From contig NZ_CP060084.1 in NCBI RefSeq assembly GCF_014211975.1, forward strand, positions 3,917,001-3,981,000: a DNA stretch of 64,000 nucleotides, in the 5' to 3' direction. The notes under the pieces were generated by a model. That model was not told the DNA's origin. It was given only the letters and a program-made list of their open reading frames with translations, and did not search any database. This document shows positions 36,958 through 46,808 of the stretch, piece by piece. Source of the DNA: Teredinibacter haidensis. GTDB lineage: Bacteria; Pseudomonadota; Gammaproteobacteria; Pseudomonadales; Cellvibrionaceae. Every line of letters starts with the position of its first letter. Positions within the stretch are counted from its first letter, which is position 1. The position numbers and the translations under genes were made by a program.

Positions 36958-37788
36958 CTATTCAGAAAACAACCGTTCAACAGCATAGCGAAACGAGGGA
37001 TCTGCAATTTCTTCGTGCACCACATCGTAACCCATACGATCAATGGTCAGGCCGGTGTAATCTCGGCTTTCAAGCAGGGTTTGAAACTGCTGAACAGATG
37101 CTCTATTACCGTAAATATCTGCGGTGGTTAGTAGCAATCGGGCGTTCATTTCCTGACTGGCATTGTACCTCTGCTGTTCCAGGTTTTGCGTGGAAACCCA
37201 ATGAGAGAAAAACGAACCATCAAAGGAAAGGTAGTTTTTAAAGGTCGGGCTGACAACATCATCCATCAGCAATGCTAGCCCCACAAAGAGCCCACCGTAG
37301 GAGGTTCCCGAGAGTGTGCGTTGTGCTCCATCGACACGGTACGTCGATTCAATAGTCGGAATTAATTCACTGAAGATAAACTGTAAATAGTCTTCCGCAC
37401 CGGGAAGACGATAATCCGTTGCCCTGCGATCATTCGGCCCCTGTTCGATGGCCACCAGTATGGTATTTACCGAGTAGGAATCGAGAATAGCCGCAAAACC
37501 ATCAAACACCCATTGCCCGTCCGTCGCGTAAATAACGGGGTATTGTTGGTTCGCTTCTGCAGGTAATTCATAGTTTACGGGCAGTTGGATATGGACCGGG
37601 TATTCAATTCCCGTAATAGCGGAGGTAATGCTCGTATGAATTTTTCTGGGGTTATCGATTGGTGTTGACGTAGGCTCAGCCGTCGGCACCGTAACGGACG
37701 GCACGGGCGATGAACGTTTTTCCCCCGAGCAATTAACAAGAGAGAAAACAACCGCAAGCAACAATAGTAGGTAAGTTGGTCTTTTCAT
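36958..37788 (-). CDS. esterase-D-like alpha/beta hydrolase, probable lipoprotein
   Basis: 276 residues from ATG 37788; the longer frame from 37857 adds residues before the signal peptide (MKRPTYLLLLLAVVFSLVNC). The Cys after LVN could be a lipobox, though Asn at -1 is unusual. A Pro/Thr-rich linker follows. The hydrolase domain has PVIYATDGQWVFD and LSGTSYGGLFVGLAL with the nucleophile Ser; the His is probably in DVVHEEI. Members of this family cut esters such as enterobactin or acyl groups on sugars. Next to a GH9 enzyme, a carbohydrate esterase role is possible. Confidence 0.75.
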   Translation of the reverse strand: MKRPTYLLLLLAVVFSLVNCSGEKRSSPVPSVTVPTAEPTSTPIDNPRKIHTSITSAITGIEYPVHIQLPVNYELPAEANQQYPVIYATDGQWVFDGFAAILDSYSVNTILVAIEQGPNDRRATDYRLPGAEDYLQFIFSELIPTIESTYRVDGAQRTLSGTSYGGLFVGLALLMDDVVSPTFKNYLSFDGSFFSHWVSTQNLEQQRYNASQEMNARLLLTTADIYGNRASVQQFQTLLESRDYTGLTIDRMGYDVVHEEIADPSFRYAVERLFSE

Positions 37789-38090
37789 AGCATTCGCTCT
37801 GCCAGCCCTCAAATTCAGATACGGTGAGAGATTCTGCTCAGTACCCTCCGAGGGCAACTAAGCAAACAATGCTGTTGATCGGTAGTTCGGCGTTAATACG
37901 CTGTAGGACGACACAGCCAACACGCGTGGCCTAGATTTTTATCAATGGTAGTAAGAGCCGACAACTGTCCTTCCTTGTATTTAAGCCTATAGGATCCATT
38001 AGGCCATATCCATCTGTTTTCCGACACTACCCGATTCGTACGCTCGCTGCTCGAAAAATAAAAGTCGAACGGAGGACGGAGTAAGGCACA

Positions 38091-38119
38091 AAAAAAGGCA
38101 GCCTAAAGCTGCCTTTTTT
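38091..38119 (-). terminator. terminator of the atp operon
   Basis: GGCAGC, five-base loop, GCTGCC with A-run on the left and T-run on the right, so it can act in both directions. It lies about 25 bases past the atpC stop. Confidence 0.92.
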
Positions 38120-38141
38120 AATATTAAAACCTTGTTGGTTG

Positions 38142-38564
38142 CTAACCCGCGCGTTTGCGAATTGCCTTCAAGGTGCGTAACTGCGCAGCGGCTTCTGCTA
38201 GTTGAGCGGTAGCTTTGGAGTAGTCCATGCCTTCACCCTGGTGTTGCAGCGCGGCTTCTGCCGCCTTTTTGGACTCTAGAGAAGCAGCTTCGTCCATGTC
38301 GCTGGCTCGCAGTACTGTATCCGCAAGAACGGTTACGGCATCTGGCTGAACTTCGAGGAAGCCGCCGGAAACATAGTAAACTTCTTCTTCTCCGTTTTGC
38401 TTTTTCATACGAACCGGGCCAGCCGTTAGGCGTGTAAGTAGCGGCGCGTGGCCGTAACCAACACCCACATCACCTTCACTGCCCGAGGCCACCAACAGCT
38501 CAACAAGACCGGAAAATATTTCTTCTTCGGCGCTTACAATGTCGCAATGTATGGTTAATGCCAT
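38142..38564 (-). CDS. atpC: ATP synthase epsilon subunit
   Basis: 140 residues. An N-terminal beta-sandwich (MALTIHCDIVSAEEEIFSGL, GYGHAPLLTRL) and a helical C-terminus (ALQHQGEGMDYSKATAQLAE) are as in all epsilon subunits. It is part of the F1 central stalk and inhibits ATP hydrolysis. Last gene of the operon. Confidence 0.97.
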   Translation of the reverse strand: MALTIHCDIVSAEEEIFSGLVELLVASGSEGDVGVGYGHAPLLTRLTAGPVRMKKQNGEEEVYYVSGGFLEVQPDAVTVLADTVLRASDMDEAASLESKKAAEAALQHQGEGMDYSKATAQLAEAAAQLRTLKAIRKRAG

Positions 38565-38614
38565 TATCTTTGCCTTTTCTTAGGTCCCCGCTTGCGCGGG
38601 GATGACCGTATTGC

Positions 38615-40027
38615 TTATGCAGCTTTTTCGGCGATTTTCGCCGCTTTTTCTACCGCTTCATCGATGCTGCCGACCATGTAGAAGGCCTGTTCTGGCAGGC
38701 TGTCGTAGTCGCCAGCAAGCAGCCCTTTAAAGCCCGCAATGGTGTCTTTCAAGCTTACGTACTTACCCGGTGAGCCGGTAAACACTTCCGCAACGTGGAA
38801 TGGCTGGGACAAAAAGCGTTCGATCTTACGAGCGCGGGAAACTGTCTGTTTGTCGTCTTCAGATAGTTCGTCCATACCCAGAATGGCAATAATGTCTTTC
38901 AGCTCTTTATAACGCTGCAGTACTGTTTGCACGCCGCGAGCGGTTTCGTAATGCTCCTGGCCAATAACCAACGGGTCCAGCTGACGGGAGGTGGAGTCCA
39001 GTGGATCGATCGCAGGGTAGATACCTTTCGCCGCAATATCCCGGCTTAGTACTACGGTAGAATCCAAGTGCGCAAAGGTGGTCGCAGGGGAGGGGTCCGT
39101 CAAGTCATCCGCTGGTACATATACCGCTTGTACGGAGGTGATAGAACCCGTTTTTGTCGATGTAATACGCTCTTGGAGAACGCCCATCTCTTCAGCCAGA
39201 GTAGGCTGGTAACCCACTGCAGAAGGCATACGACCCAGCAGTGCCGATACTTCGGTACCCGCAAGGGTGTAACGGTAGATGTTGTCGATAAACAAGAGTA
39301 CGTCGCGGCCTTCGTCACGGAATTTTTCCGCCATGGTCAGACCGGTTAGTGCAACACGCAGACGGTTGCCGGGTGGCTCGTTCATCTGGCCGTAAACCAT
39401 GGCCACTTTAGATTCTGCAGGGTTTTCGATGTTTACAACACCGGATTCCTGCATTTCGTGGTAGAAATCGTTACCTTCACGAGTTCGCTCACCCACACCG
39501 GCAAATACGGACAAACCGGCGTGCTCCAGTGCGATGTTGTTGATCAGTTCCATCATGTTCACGGTTTTGCCCACACCGGCACCACCGAACAGACCGACTT
39601 TACCACCCTTGGCGAACGGACAAACCAGGTCGATTACCTTAACGCCGGTTTCCAGCAGCTCGCTGGCAGCAGATAGTTCATCGTAAGCGGGTGCTTTACG
39701 GTGAATTGGCATACGCTCTTTTTCACCGATATCACCGCGCTCGTCGATGGGCTTGCCCAACACATCCATAATGCGACCCAGAGTTTCGGAACCCACAGGA
39801 ACGGAAACCGGCGCACCAGTATTGGAGACTTCCAGACCGCGGCTAATGCCCTCGGATCCACCCATGGCGATGCAGCGAACAACGCCATCACCTAGTTGCT
39901 GTTGCACTTCCAAGGTGAGGCCCTTGCCTTCAACCAAAAGTGCGTCGTAAACCCCTGGTACGGAATCGCGTGGGAATTCCACATCAATAACCGCTCCGAT
40001 GATTTGTACGATACGTCCGCTACTCAT
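38615..40027 (-). CDS. atpD: ATP synthase beta subunit
   Basis: 470 residues. Walker A GLFGGAGVGKTVNMMELINN, catalytic Glu in GVGERTREGNDFYHEM, Walker B DVLLFIDNIYRYTLAG and the DELSEDDKQTV region are all intact. Catalytic subunit of F1. Confidence 0.99.
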   Translation of the reverse strand: MSSGRIVQIIGAVIDVEFPRDSVPGVYDALLVEGKGLTLEVQQQLGDGVVRCIAMGGSEGISRGLEVSNTGAPVSVPVGSETLGRIMDVLGKPIDERGDIGEKERMPIHRKAPAYDELSAASELLETGVKVIDLVCPFAKGGKVGLFGGAGVGKTVNMMELINNIALEHAGLSVFAGVGERTREGNDFYHEMQESGVVNIENPAESKVAMVYGQMNEPPGNRLRVALTGLTMAEKFRDEGRDVLLFIDNIYRYTLAGTEVSALLGRMPSAVGYQPTLAEEMGVLQERITSTKTGSITSVQAVYVPADDLTDPSPATTFAHLDSTVVLSRDIAAKGIYPAIDPLDSTSRQLDPLVIGQEHYETARGVQTVLQRYKELKDIIAILGMDELSEDDKQTVSRARKIERFLSQPFHVAEVFTGSPGKYVSLKDTIAGFKGLLAGDYDSLPEQAFYMVGSIDEAVEKAAKIAEKAA

Positions 40028-40114
40028 TTTCGCTTCCTCGTATATTCAATTTTCAAGTTCGTTTGCCTTTCGACAGCGCTCCCATGCACCGCACGGGAAC
40101 GAGGCAGTTATTCA

Positions 40115-40975
40115 TTAAACGGCTGCAGCACCGCTGACAATTTCCGACAGTTCCTGAGTAATCGCCGCCTGCCGTGCCTTGTTATAGACCAACTGCAGGT
40201 CACTGATTAACTCGCCAGCGTTATCGGTTGCACTCTTCATGGCCACCATACGCGCCGCCTGCTCACAGGCACCGTTTTCAACAACGGCCTGATAAACCTG
40301 GGACTCCATATAGCGGACCATCAAACCATCGAGCAGTACATGCGCTTCTGGCTCATAAATATAATCCCAGGAATGCTTTCTGCCACCCGTGTCTTCCGGC
40401 TTCAATGGCAACAAACGCTGCACATTGGGGCTCTGAGTCATGGTGTTTACGAATTCGTTTCCGACCAGATACAGGCGATCGATTTTGCCTTCTGCAAAGG
40501 CGTCGAGCATTACCTTTACGCTACCAATCAGATTGGTAACGGAGGGCTTTTCACCGATATCACGCACACTGGCTAAAATATTGGCGCCAACACTGTTAAA
40601 GAAGGACGCGCCTTTGGCACCGATGAGGCACAGATCTACACCCACGCCTTTATCTGCCCACTCTTTGCTGTGTTTTACTACCGCCTTGAACAAGTTGATG
40701 TTCAAACCACCACAAAGGCCACGGTCAGTTGACACTACGATATAACCCACACGCTGTACTTCACGTTCGCTCAGGTACAGATGCTTGTACTCGGGATTAC
40801 CGTTGGCAATATGGCCCACAACATTACGAATACGCATGGCGTAGGGTTTGCCGGTTTCCATGCGCTCTTGCGCGCGACGCATTTTGGACGCCGCAACCAT
40901 TTCCATTGCGCTGGTAATCTTCTGGGTGTTTTTGATACTACCAATTTTGGTGCGTATCTCTTTTCCGCTCGCCAT
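40115..40975 (-). CDS. atpG: ATP synthase gamma subunit
   Basis: 286 residues. MASGKEIRTKIGSIKNTQKI and the C-terminal ASEN-like helix (MKSATDNAGELISDLQLVYN, KARQAAITQEL) are standard. It is the rotating shaft of F1. Confidence 0.98.
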   Translation of the reverse strand: MASGKEIRTKIGSIKNTQKITSAMEMVAASKMRRAQERMETGKPYAMRIRNVVGHIANGNPEYKHLYLSEREVQRVGYIVVSTDRGLCGGLNINLFKAVVKHSKEWADKGVGVDLCLIGAKGASFFNSVGANILASVRDIGEKPSVTNLIGSVKVMLDAFAEGKIDRLYLVGNEFVNTMTQSPNVQRLLPLKPEDTGGRKHSWDYIYEPEAHVLLDGLMVRYMESQVYQAVVENGACEQAARMVAMKSATDNAGELISDLQLVYNKARQAAITQELSEIVSGAAAV

Positions 40976-40999
40976 GTTCTATCTCACTTAACCTGAGGT

Positions 41000-42541
41000 T
41001 TACCAGGTTTGGGTGGCTTTAAAGTCGTCCAGAGCTGCTTTCAGTTTGTCAGCGATCTCGTCACTGTACGCACCAGTGTTCATCTCATCCATTAAAGCGG
41101 AGTGAGTGCCGTTCATATAGGACAACAGGGAAGATTCGAAGGAACCAATCTTGGCCACTTCTACGTCTTTCAGGAAACCTTCGTTCGCGGCGTAAACCAC
41201 AACACCCATATCAGCCACACTTAGTGGCGAGTACTGCTTCTGCTTCATCAGTTCGGTTACGCGCTCACCATGATCCAGCTGGGCTTTGGTAGCTTCGTCC
41301 AGATCGGAAGCAAACTGGGAAAAAGCCGCCAATTCACGATACTGCGCCAGTGCGGTACGAATACCACCGGACAATTTTTTGATCACTTTGGTCTGCGCTG
41401 AACCACCCACGCGGGATACCGAGATACCAGCGTTCATCGCCGGACGAATACCGGCGTTAAACAGGTCGGTTTCAAGGAATATCTGACCATCGGTGATGGA
41501 GATAACGTTGGTCGGTACGAAGGCCGAAACGTCACCAGCCTGGGTTTCAATAATAGGCAGGGCGGTCAAAGAGCCGGTTTTACCTTTCACTTCACCGTTG
41601 GTGATCTTCTCAACATAGTCGGCGTTAACGCGGGAAGCGCGTTCCAGCAAACGTGAGTGCAAATAGAAAACATCACCAGGATAGGCTTCACGGCCCGGCG
41701 GACGACGCAACAACAGGGAGATCTGGCGGTAGGCCCAGGCCTGCTTGGTCAAATCATCATAAATAATCAGGCAGTCTTCACCGCGATCACGGTAGTACTC
41801 ACCCATGGAACAACCGGCGAAGGGAGCCAAAAACTGCATGGAGGCTGGATCGGATGCCGTCGCTGCAACCACGATGGTGTGGTCCATTGCGCCGTGCTCT
41901 TCCAGTTTGCGAACCACGGTTGCTACCGAAGACGCCTTCTGTCCGATTGCCACATAGATACACTTAATGCCTGTACCTTTCTGGTTGATGATTGCATCAA
42001 CAGCAACAGCGGTTTTACCGGTCTGACGGTCGCCAATAATCAATTCTCGCTGGCCGCGTCCAATAGGTACCATTGTATCGACCGCTTTTAAGCCGATCTG
42101 AACAGGCTGAGATACGGATTGACGGGCAATTACACCCGGTGCAATTTTTTCAATGGCATCGGTTCGCTTGGCGTTGATAGGGCCTTTACCGTCAATGGGG
42201 TTACCCAGTGCGTCGACCACGCGCCCCTGGAGCTCCGGACCAACCGGCACTTCCAGAATACGACCGGTACATTTACAGGTCTGGCCTTCGGCCACGCCCT
42301 GGTAATCGCCCAAAACCACGGCGCCGACAGAGTCTCGCTCGAGGTTCAGCGCCATACCAAAAACGCTACCTTCAAATTCGATCATCTCACCGTACATAAC
42401 GTCGGCAAGCCCGTGGATACGAATAATACCGTCGGTTACGGAAACTACGGTGCCTTCGTTTTGCGCTTCTGTCGCAACCGACAGATTGTCGATTCGCGCT
42501 TTAATAATTTCACTGATTTCAGAAGGATTCAGCTGTTGCAT
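41000..42541 (-). CDS. atpA: ATP synthase alpha subunit
   Basis: 513 residues from MQQLNPSEISEIIKARIDNL at 42541, the family start; the frame stays open upstream to 42685 but that part is atpH in another frame. The P-loop is GDRQTGKTAVAVD, and ISRVGGSAQ holds the arginine finger region. Non-catalytic nucleotide-binding subunit of F1. Confidence 0.98.
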   Translation of the reverse strand: MQQLNPSEISEIIKARIDNLSVATEAQNEGTVVSVTDGIIRIHGLADVMYGEMIEFEGSVFGMALNLERDSVGAVVLGDYQGVAEGQTCKCTGRILEVPVGPELQGRVVDALGNPIDGKGPINAKRTDAIEKIAPGVIARQSVSQPVQIGLKAVDTMVPIGRGQRELIIGDRQTGKTAVAVDAIINQKGTGIKCIYVAIGQKASSVATVVRKLEEHGAMDHTIVVAATASDPASMQFLAPFAGCSMGEYYRDRGEDCLIIYDDLTKQAWAYRQISLLLRRPPGREAYPGDVFYLHSRLLERASRVNADYVEKITNGEVKGKTGSLTALPIIETQAGDVSAFVPTNVISITDGQIFLETDLFNAGIRPAMNAGISVSRVGGSAQTKVIKKLSGGIRTALAQYRELAAFSQFASDLDEATKAQLDHGERVTELMKQKQYSPLSVADMGVVVYAANEGFLKDVEVAKIGSFESSLLSYMNGTHSALMDEMNTGAYSDEIADKLKAALDDFKATQTW

Positions 42542-42578
42542 ACTGTTCTTCCCTTTAAGGGTTAAATTCGGTTTTACT

Positions 42579-43115
42579 TTAGCCGTGCATGGCCTCGGCC
42601 AGTTTGACCAATTTTCCGCGTACAGAGCCGTCGATAACCGTGTCGCCAGCGCGAATGACAGCGCCGCCCAACAAGCTTTCGTCAACAGACGTCTGCAGGC
42701 TTACCTTACGGTCCAGTTTTTCGGTGAGAGCCTTGGCAAGTTTGCTCTCCATATCGCCATCTATCTTGTAGGCAGACTGGATAGTCACATCTACCGACTT
42801 TTCTTGATTGGCTTTATAGAGTTCAAATAACTGCTGCACCTGCGGGAGCAGGGGCAGACGACCATTTTCAGCCAGGATGCTGATAAAGTTCTGCTGCTTG
42901 TCGTTAAAGGTATCGCCACAGGTTTCTACCAGTGCACGAGTCTTTTCCTCTGACGTTAGACCAGGAGATGACAACAGGGTCGCGACCTTATCTTGCGCGG
43001 TCACGGTTGCCGCCAACGTCAGCGCTTCCGACCAGCCTTGCAGATCCTTGTTATCGCGAGCACAGCCAAAGGCCGCCTTAGCGTAGGGTCGAGCAAGTGT
43101 TATTAATTCAGCCAT
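42579..43115 (-). CDS. atpH: ATP synthase delta subunit
   Basis: 178 residues: N-terminal helix bundle (MAELITLARPYAKAAFGCAR) and the C-terminal VDESLLGGAVIRAGDTVIDG signature. It joins F1 to the peripheral stalk. Confidence 0.97.
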   Translation of the reverse strand: MAELITLARPYAKAAFGCARDNKDLQGWSEALTLAATVTAQDKVATLLSSPGLTSEEKTRALVETCGDTFNDKQQNFISILAENGRLPLLPQVQQLFELYKANQEKSVDVTIQSAYKIDGDMESKLAKALTEKLDRKVSLQTSVDESLLGGAVIRAGDTVIDGSVRGKLVKLAEAMHG

Positions 43116-43127
43116 AATGCGCTCCGC

Positions 43128-43598
43128 TTACAGCTCTGCTGCCAGTTTGTCGAGCATGGCGTTGTGCTTGCCTGCATCGATAGAATCGCCCAGTACTTTT
43201 TCAGCACCCACCAACGCCAAAGCAGCAACCTTGCCACGTAACTCTTCACGAGCCTGGCTGACTTCGCGCTCAATTTCAGCTTGGGCGGCAGCTTTAATAT
43301 TCTCGCCTTCAGCTCGCGCCTGTTCTTTGGATTCTTCAATAATCTGGCTGGCACGCTTGTTAGCCGAATCGATAATACCGGCGGCTTGCTCTTTGGCTTC
43401 ATGGAGCTGTTTAGTGGCTTTTTTCTGAGCCAATTCCAGATCCTTGTCCGCACGGGTAGCAGCTTCTAGTCCATCGGCGATGCGCTTCTCACGCTCGGCC
43501 ATAATGCCGAGCAGCGCTGGCCACACGTACTTCATGCAAAACAAAACGAATGCAATAAAAGTAAGCGATTGACCTATGAGAGTCAGGTTGATATTCAC
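43128..43598 (-). CDS. atpF: ATP synthase subunit b
   Basis: 156 residues. One N-terminal membrane helix (NLTLIGQSLTFIAFVLFCMK) then a long hydrophilic helix (KKATKQLHEAKEQAAGIIDS), as for the peripheral stalk dimer. 12 bases before atpH. Confidence 0.97.
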   Translation of the reverse strand: MNINLTLIGQSLTFIAFVLFCMKYVWPALLGIMAEREKRIADGLEAATRADKDLELAQKKATKQLHEAKEQAAGIIDSANKRASQIIEESKEQARAEGENIKAAAQAEIEREVSQAREELRGKVAALALVGAEKVLGDSIDAGKHNAMLDKLAAEL

Positions 43599-43641
43599 AC
43601 CTACACCTCTATTAGTTGCGGGTTAAATGGGAGGAGGCTTT

Positions 43642-43890
43642 TTAGCCAACCATGCCTGGAGCAACGGCAAAAATCAGGTACATGCCGATACCCACACCGA
43701 TCATTGGAACCGCATCCAAGAGGCCTGCCATCAGGAACATTTTGCCCTGCAGAGCTGGACCCTGTTCTGGCTGACGCGCAGATCCTTCCAGTAACTTACC
43801 CCCAAGGGTACCAAAACCAATTGCCGTACCGAGTGCACCCAGACCGATTAAAAGGGCTGCTGCGATATAAACCAATGCTTGTGCTTCCAT
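43642..43890 (-). CDS. atpE: ATP synthase subunit c
   Basis: 82 residues, two membrane helices with the RQPE loop (EGSARQPEQGPALQGK) and the ion-binding acidic residue, an Asp, in FLMAGLLDAVPMIGVGIGMY. No sodium-type ligand pattern is obvious, so a proton ring is expected. Confidence 0.98.
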   Translation of the reverse strand: MEAQALVYIAAALLIGLGALGTAIGFGTLGGKLLEGSARQPEQGPALQGKMFLMAGLLDAVPMIGVGIGMYLIFAVAPGMVG

Positions 43891-43957
43891 TGTTATCTCC
43901 TGTTATAAAAGATGTCTTAAGTAAAAATAAATTGATGAATTTTTGTATTGAAGAGCT

Positions 43958-44914
43958 TTAGTGCTCTTCATCAACATCGTGGGCCATAGCCATGTACACA
44001 GTGGTCAGGACCATAAAAATAAAGGCTTGCAGCGTGATGACCAGAATGTGGAATACCGCCCAGGCCCACTGTAATACGCCACCGATCAACCCCAGAACCA
44101 GGCCAGTGCTGAACAACAACGCAATAAGGATAAAGATCATTTCACCTGCGTACATGTTGCCGAATAGTCGCAGGCCCAGGGAAATGGGTTTAGCGATTAG
44201 TGCAACGGTTTCCAGCAGGAAGTTAATGGGTACCAGAATAATGTTCAGGTACCAGAGTTTTCGCGGCGCAAAGAAGGGGTGGCAAGTGAGTTCTTTAATA
44301 AAACCCCAAACGCCTTTTTCACGGATGCTGAAGCCGATCATCAGGATAAAGACCGTAATGGACATACCCAGAGTCACGTTGGGATCGGTGGTAGGTACAA
44401 CCTTAAAGAATAGATGACTATCGCCACTGATAGTCTGGGCAATGAAGGGTAGCCAGTCAACCGGCACCAGATCCATGAGGTTCATCATAAAGACCCAGGT
44501 AAAAATGGTCAGCGCCATTGGGGCGACCATGCGGTTTTTATGATGGAAGATGTCAGAAACGGTGTAGTTAATAAAATCAACAATCATCTCTACAAAACTC
44601 TGTAGACCGCGAGGGGTGTCTGTTGTAGCTGATGTGGCAACCTTGCGGAAAACAAAACCCAACAATAACGCCAGCGCAATACCCCAACCAAGGGAGTCCA
44701 GGTGAACCGCGTTAAAGCCCATATCCTTGGCTTCCTGACCGCTGTGCGCCATGGTCCAGGTATCAGCTTCCAGAACAGTGTGTGAACCATCGGCGCTGTG
44801 CCGCTCATAACCCGCAGGCAATTTGCCGTAAGCCATGTTTTGCAGGTGGTGTTGAATATAATCTGTCGCGGTCACTGTTTCAGCCGCTTCATGTGTAGCT
44901 TCGCTTTTAGCCAT
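43958..44914 (-). CDS. atpB: ATP synthase subunit a
   Basis: 318 residues, longer than the 271 of Escherichia coli because of a hydrophilic N-terminal stretch of about 70 residues (ATHEAAETVTATDYIQHHLQ, LEADTWTMAHSGQEAK). The essential Arg is in AKPISLGLRLFGNMYAGEMI. It forms the proton half-channels with the c-ring. Confidence 0.97.
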   Translation of the reverse strand: MAKSEATHEAAETVTATDYIQHHLQNMAYGKLPAGYERHSADGSHTVLEADTWTMAHSGQEAKDMGFNAVHLDSLGWGIALALLLGFVFRKVATSATTDTPRGLQSFVEMIVDFINYTVSDIFHHKNRMVAPMALTIFTWVFMMNLMDLVPVDWLPFIAQTISGDSHLFFKVVPTTDPNVTLGMSITVFILMIGFSIREKGVWGFIKELTCHPFFAPRKLWYLNIILVPINFLLETVALIAKPISLGLRLFGNMYAGEMIFILIALLFSTGLVLGLIGGVLQWAWAVFHILVITLQAFIFMVLTTVYMAMAHDVDEEH

Positions 44915-44991
44915 GAGATGCTATTCCACCTTTACATACAAAAATTTTCTGTTTCACGGAATGTGCTTATGACAGCACATTCCAGTACGGT

Positions 44992-45372
44992 TTATGGTTG
45001 TATTTGGTCAAGCCAACGCTGTTGCAGATAGTTTGCTATCCACCACTGCAATACAACCATCCCACAAAAACCCGCGAACAGTAGCTGCACATTTAATGTA
45101 TCCACAAAACGGAACACCAGTGCAAAACCAACCGCTACTAAAGCGAATTTTCCAGATTCTCCCCAATTGAAGGATTTGGCGATCCACTGCGAGGAGCGGG
45201 CGCCACGATAACGAAAGGCATACAGGGTAAAGTAGGTATTGGGCACTATAAATATCAAAGCACCTAAACCCAGTGAGTAAGCTTGTTCGTAGCTCCACCA
45301 AAACAGAGTTAAGCAACAGAGCAATGAAACGCCTAGCTGTACAACAAGGCCTGACAGAACCGGAGATTTCAT
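44992..45372 (-). CDS. atpI: ATP synthase assembly protein I
   Basis: 126 residues from ATG 45372 (SD GAAGG seven bases before); four membrane segments with a short loop AFRYRGARSSQWIAKSFNWG. AtpI helps c-ring assembly. First gene of the operon, behind the promoter at 45637-45665. Confidence 0.9.
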   Translation of the reverse strand: MKSPVLSGLVVQLGVSLLCCLTLFWWSYEQAYSLGLGALIFIVPNTYFTLYAFRYRGARSSQWIAKSFNWGESGKFALVAVGFALVFRFVDTLNVQLLFAGFCGMVVLQWWIANYLQQRWLDQIQP

Positions 45373-45636
45373 GTTGCTACCTTCGTTTTGGAGCCGATAT
45401 CCGTTTAGCCGCAGTTCTTTTGACCACTTGGGCAACGGTACTCTGAAATCCCATCCGGTAAATACACTTAAAGCGCCGCAATACACAACCTTGGTAGGTT
45501 CTGTTCCGGTCCGGTTTGAATGAGGAATCTATCTAAACAGTAATATCCAGAGATGACGGCAAATTGGGCACCCGAAAGGGGATACTCCACACTTTACACC
45601 AGTTACGCCCCGTTTCGCGCAATTTGGACGAAATGG

Positions 45637-45665
45637 ATTATAGGGAGTATAAAACGCTTGATCAA
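45637..45665 (-). promoter_or_regulatory. sigma-70 promoter of the atp operon
   Basis: On the minus strand TTGATC, 17 bases, TATAAT. This is close to consensus at both boxes with ideal spacing and lies about 265 bases before the atpI start, leaving a long leader. Confidence 0.75.
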
Positions 45666-45861
45666 CCTCAAGAACCACTAAAACAAGCGATTTTTTAACG
45701 AATCACCATTTCTTTCTGTGATCCGGCCACTCCTCAGAACTTCGTTTAGCTTACCAACGTTAACGTATGCATAAAAACACACCGTCAGTTTAGACCACAT
45801 TTAAGAAACTGCCAAAAGAAGGCACAGAGGAAAGCGCTATGGCCGAAGACGCATTTTTCAC

Positions 45862-46461
45862 TTACGTGCCCATCGGTTTAAAATTAGGTTGGCCCTTGAT
45901 GCGCTTTAGCCAGGCCTCAATCGAAGGGTAATCAGCAAGATCAAAACCACCTTCATTCGCAACATGGGTATAAGCAAATAAGGCGATATCAGCCACAGAT
46001 ATTTTTTCTCCCACGAGAAACGCTGTTTTTTGAAGCTGTTGATCCATTATCCATAGCGCTTTTTCGCCACCCGCTTTTTTCGCTTCGTATTCCACTAGGC
46101 GATTCTCAGGTAAGCCTTGGTAGATTTGTATAAATCGTCTTACCGCAATATAGGGCTCATGGCTGTATTGCTCAAAAAACTGCCACTGCTGAGCCTTGGC
46201 CAGCTGAAAAGCGTTTTCTGGTAGCAAATGAGAACCCACTGAGAGGTAATTGATTATGGCGTTGGATTCAGCCAAAGTCTCACCAGAATCTAATTCCAGT
46301 AAAGGAATTTTCCCGTTGGGACTTTTACGTAAAAAAGTGGGGGTTTGTGTTTCACCAGCAAGAACATCAATTGGTATCCAATCGTAATCGATACCAAGAA
46401 GAGAGCATGTTAACTGTATTTTGTAGCAGTTTCCTGAGACTGGATCTCCATATATCTTCAT
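45862..46461 (-). CDS. glutathione S-transferase family protein
   Basis: 199 residues. N-terminal thioredoxin-like half (MKIYGDPVSGNCYKIQLTCS, SPNGKIPLLELDSGETLAES with the cis-Pro and the ES glutathione contact) and an all-helical C-terminal half with FLVGEKISVADIALFAYTHV. The catalytic position near residue 9 is Ser/Asn rather than Tyr. Cytoplasmic; substrate unknown. It lies on its own. Confidence 0.92.
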   Translation of the reverse strand: MKIYGDPVSGNCYKIQLTCSLLGIDYDWIPIDVLAGETQTPTFLRKSPNGKIPLLELDSGETLAESNAIINYLSVGSHLLPENAFQLAKAQQWQFFEQYSHEPYIAVRRFIQIYQGLPENRLVEYEAKKAGGEKALWIMDQQLQKTAFLVGEKISVADIALFAYTHVANEGGFDLADYPSIEAWLKRIKGQPNFKPMGT

Positions 46462-46808
46462 TCGCCTTACTCCCTATGCTTTTATATAAATTCCGTTGTG
46501 ATATCGATTTACAGACCGGAAAAAATACAAAACGTTTTATTGCAGCTATGAGTGCTAACGATAATAACTATAGCCGCTTCAGTTGCCACTATAGACACCT
46601 CCATCTTTTGTTTCGGTCTCCAAAGTAAAGCTCTTATCGCTGAAAAATATTAGCCTACCGCTAACTTAACTTGTCTCTCAACCAACGCGGTATAAGTAAC
46701 TCTTGTTACCCTTTCAATTCAATAGAAAGTAACGAGTAAAAAAGAGCGGTTTACTCACTGTTGCCGCTGACGCTTTCGTGTTAAAAATGATTTCTAGAAA
46801 ATTAATGC
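46462..46808. other. gene-free stretch
   Basis: 347 bases of AT-rich DNA between the GST start and the TlpA-like gene stop; no hairpin with U-run or convincing frame was found. Confidence 0.4.

Noticed and set aside
41657..42565. Two frames over 140 residues opposite atpA
   Set aside because: Antisense shadows of a highly conserved gene.
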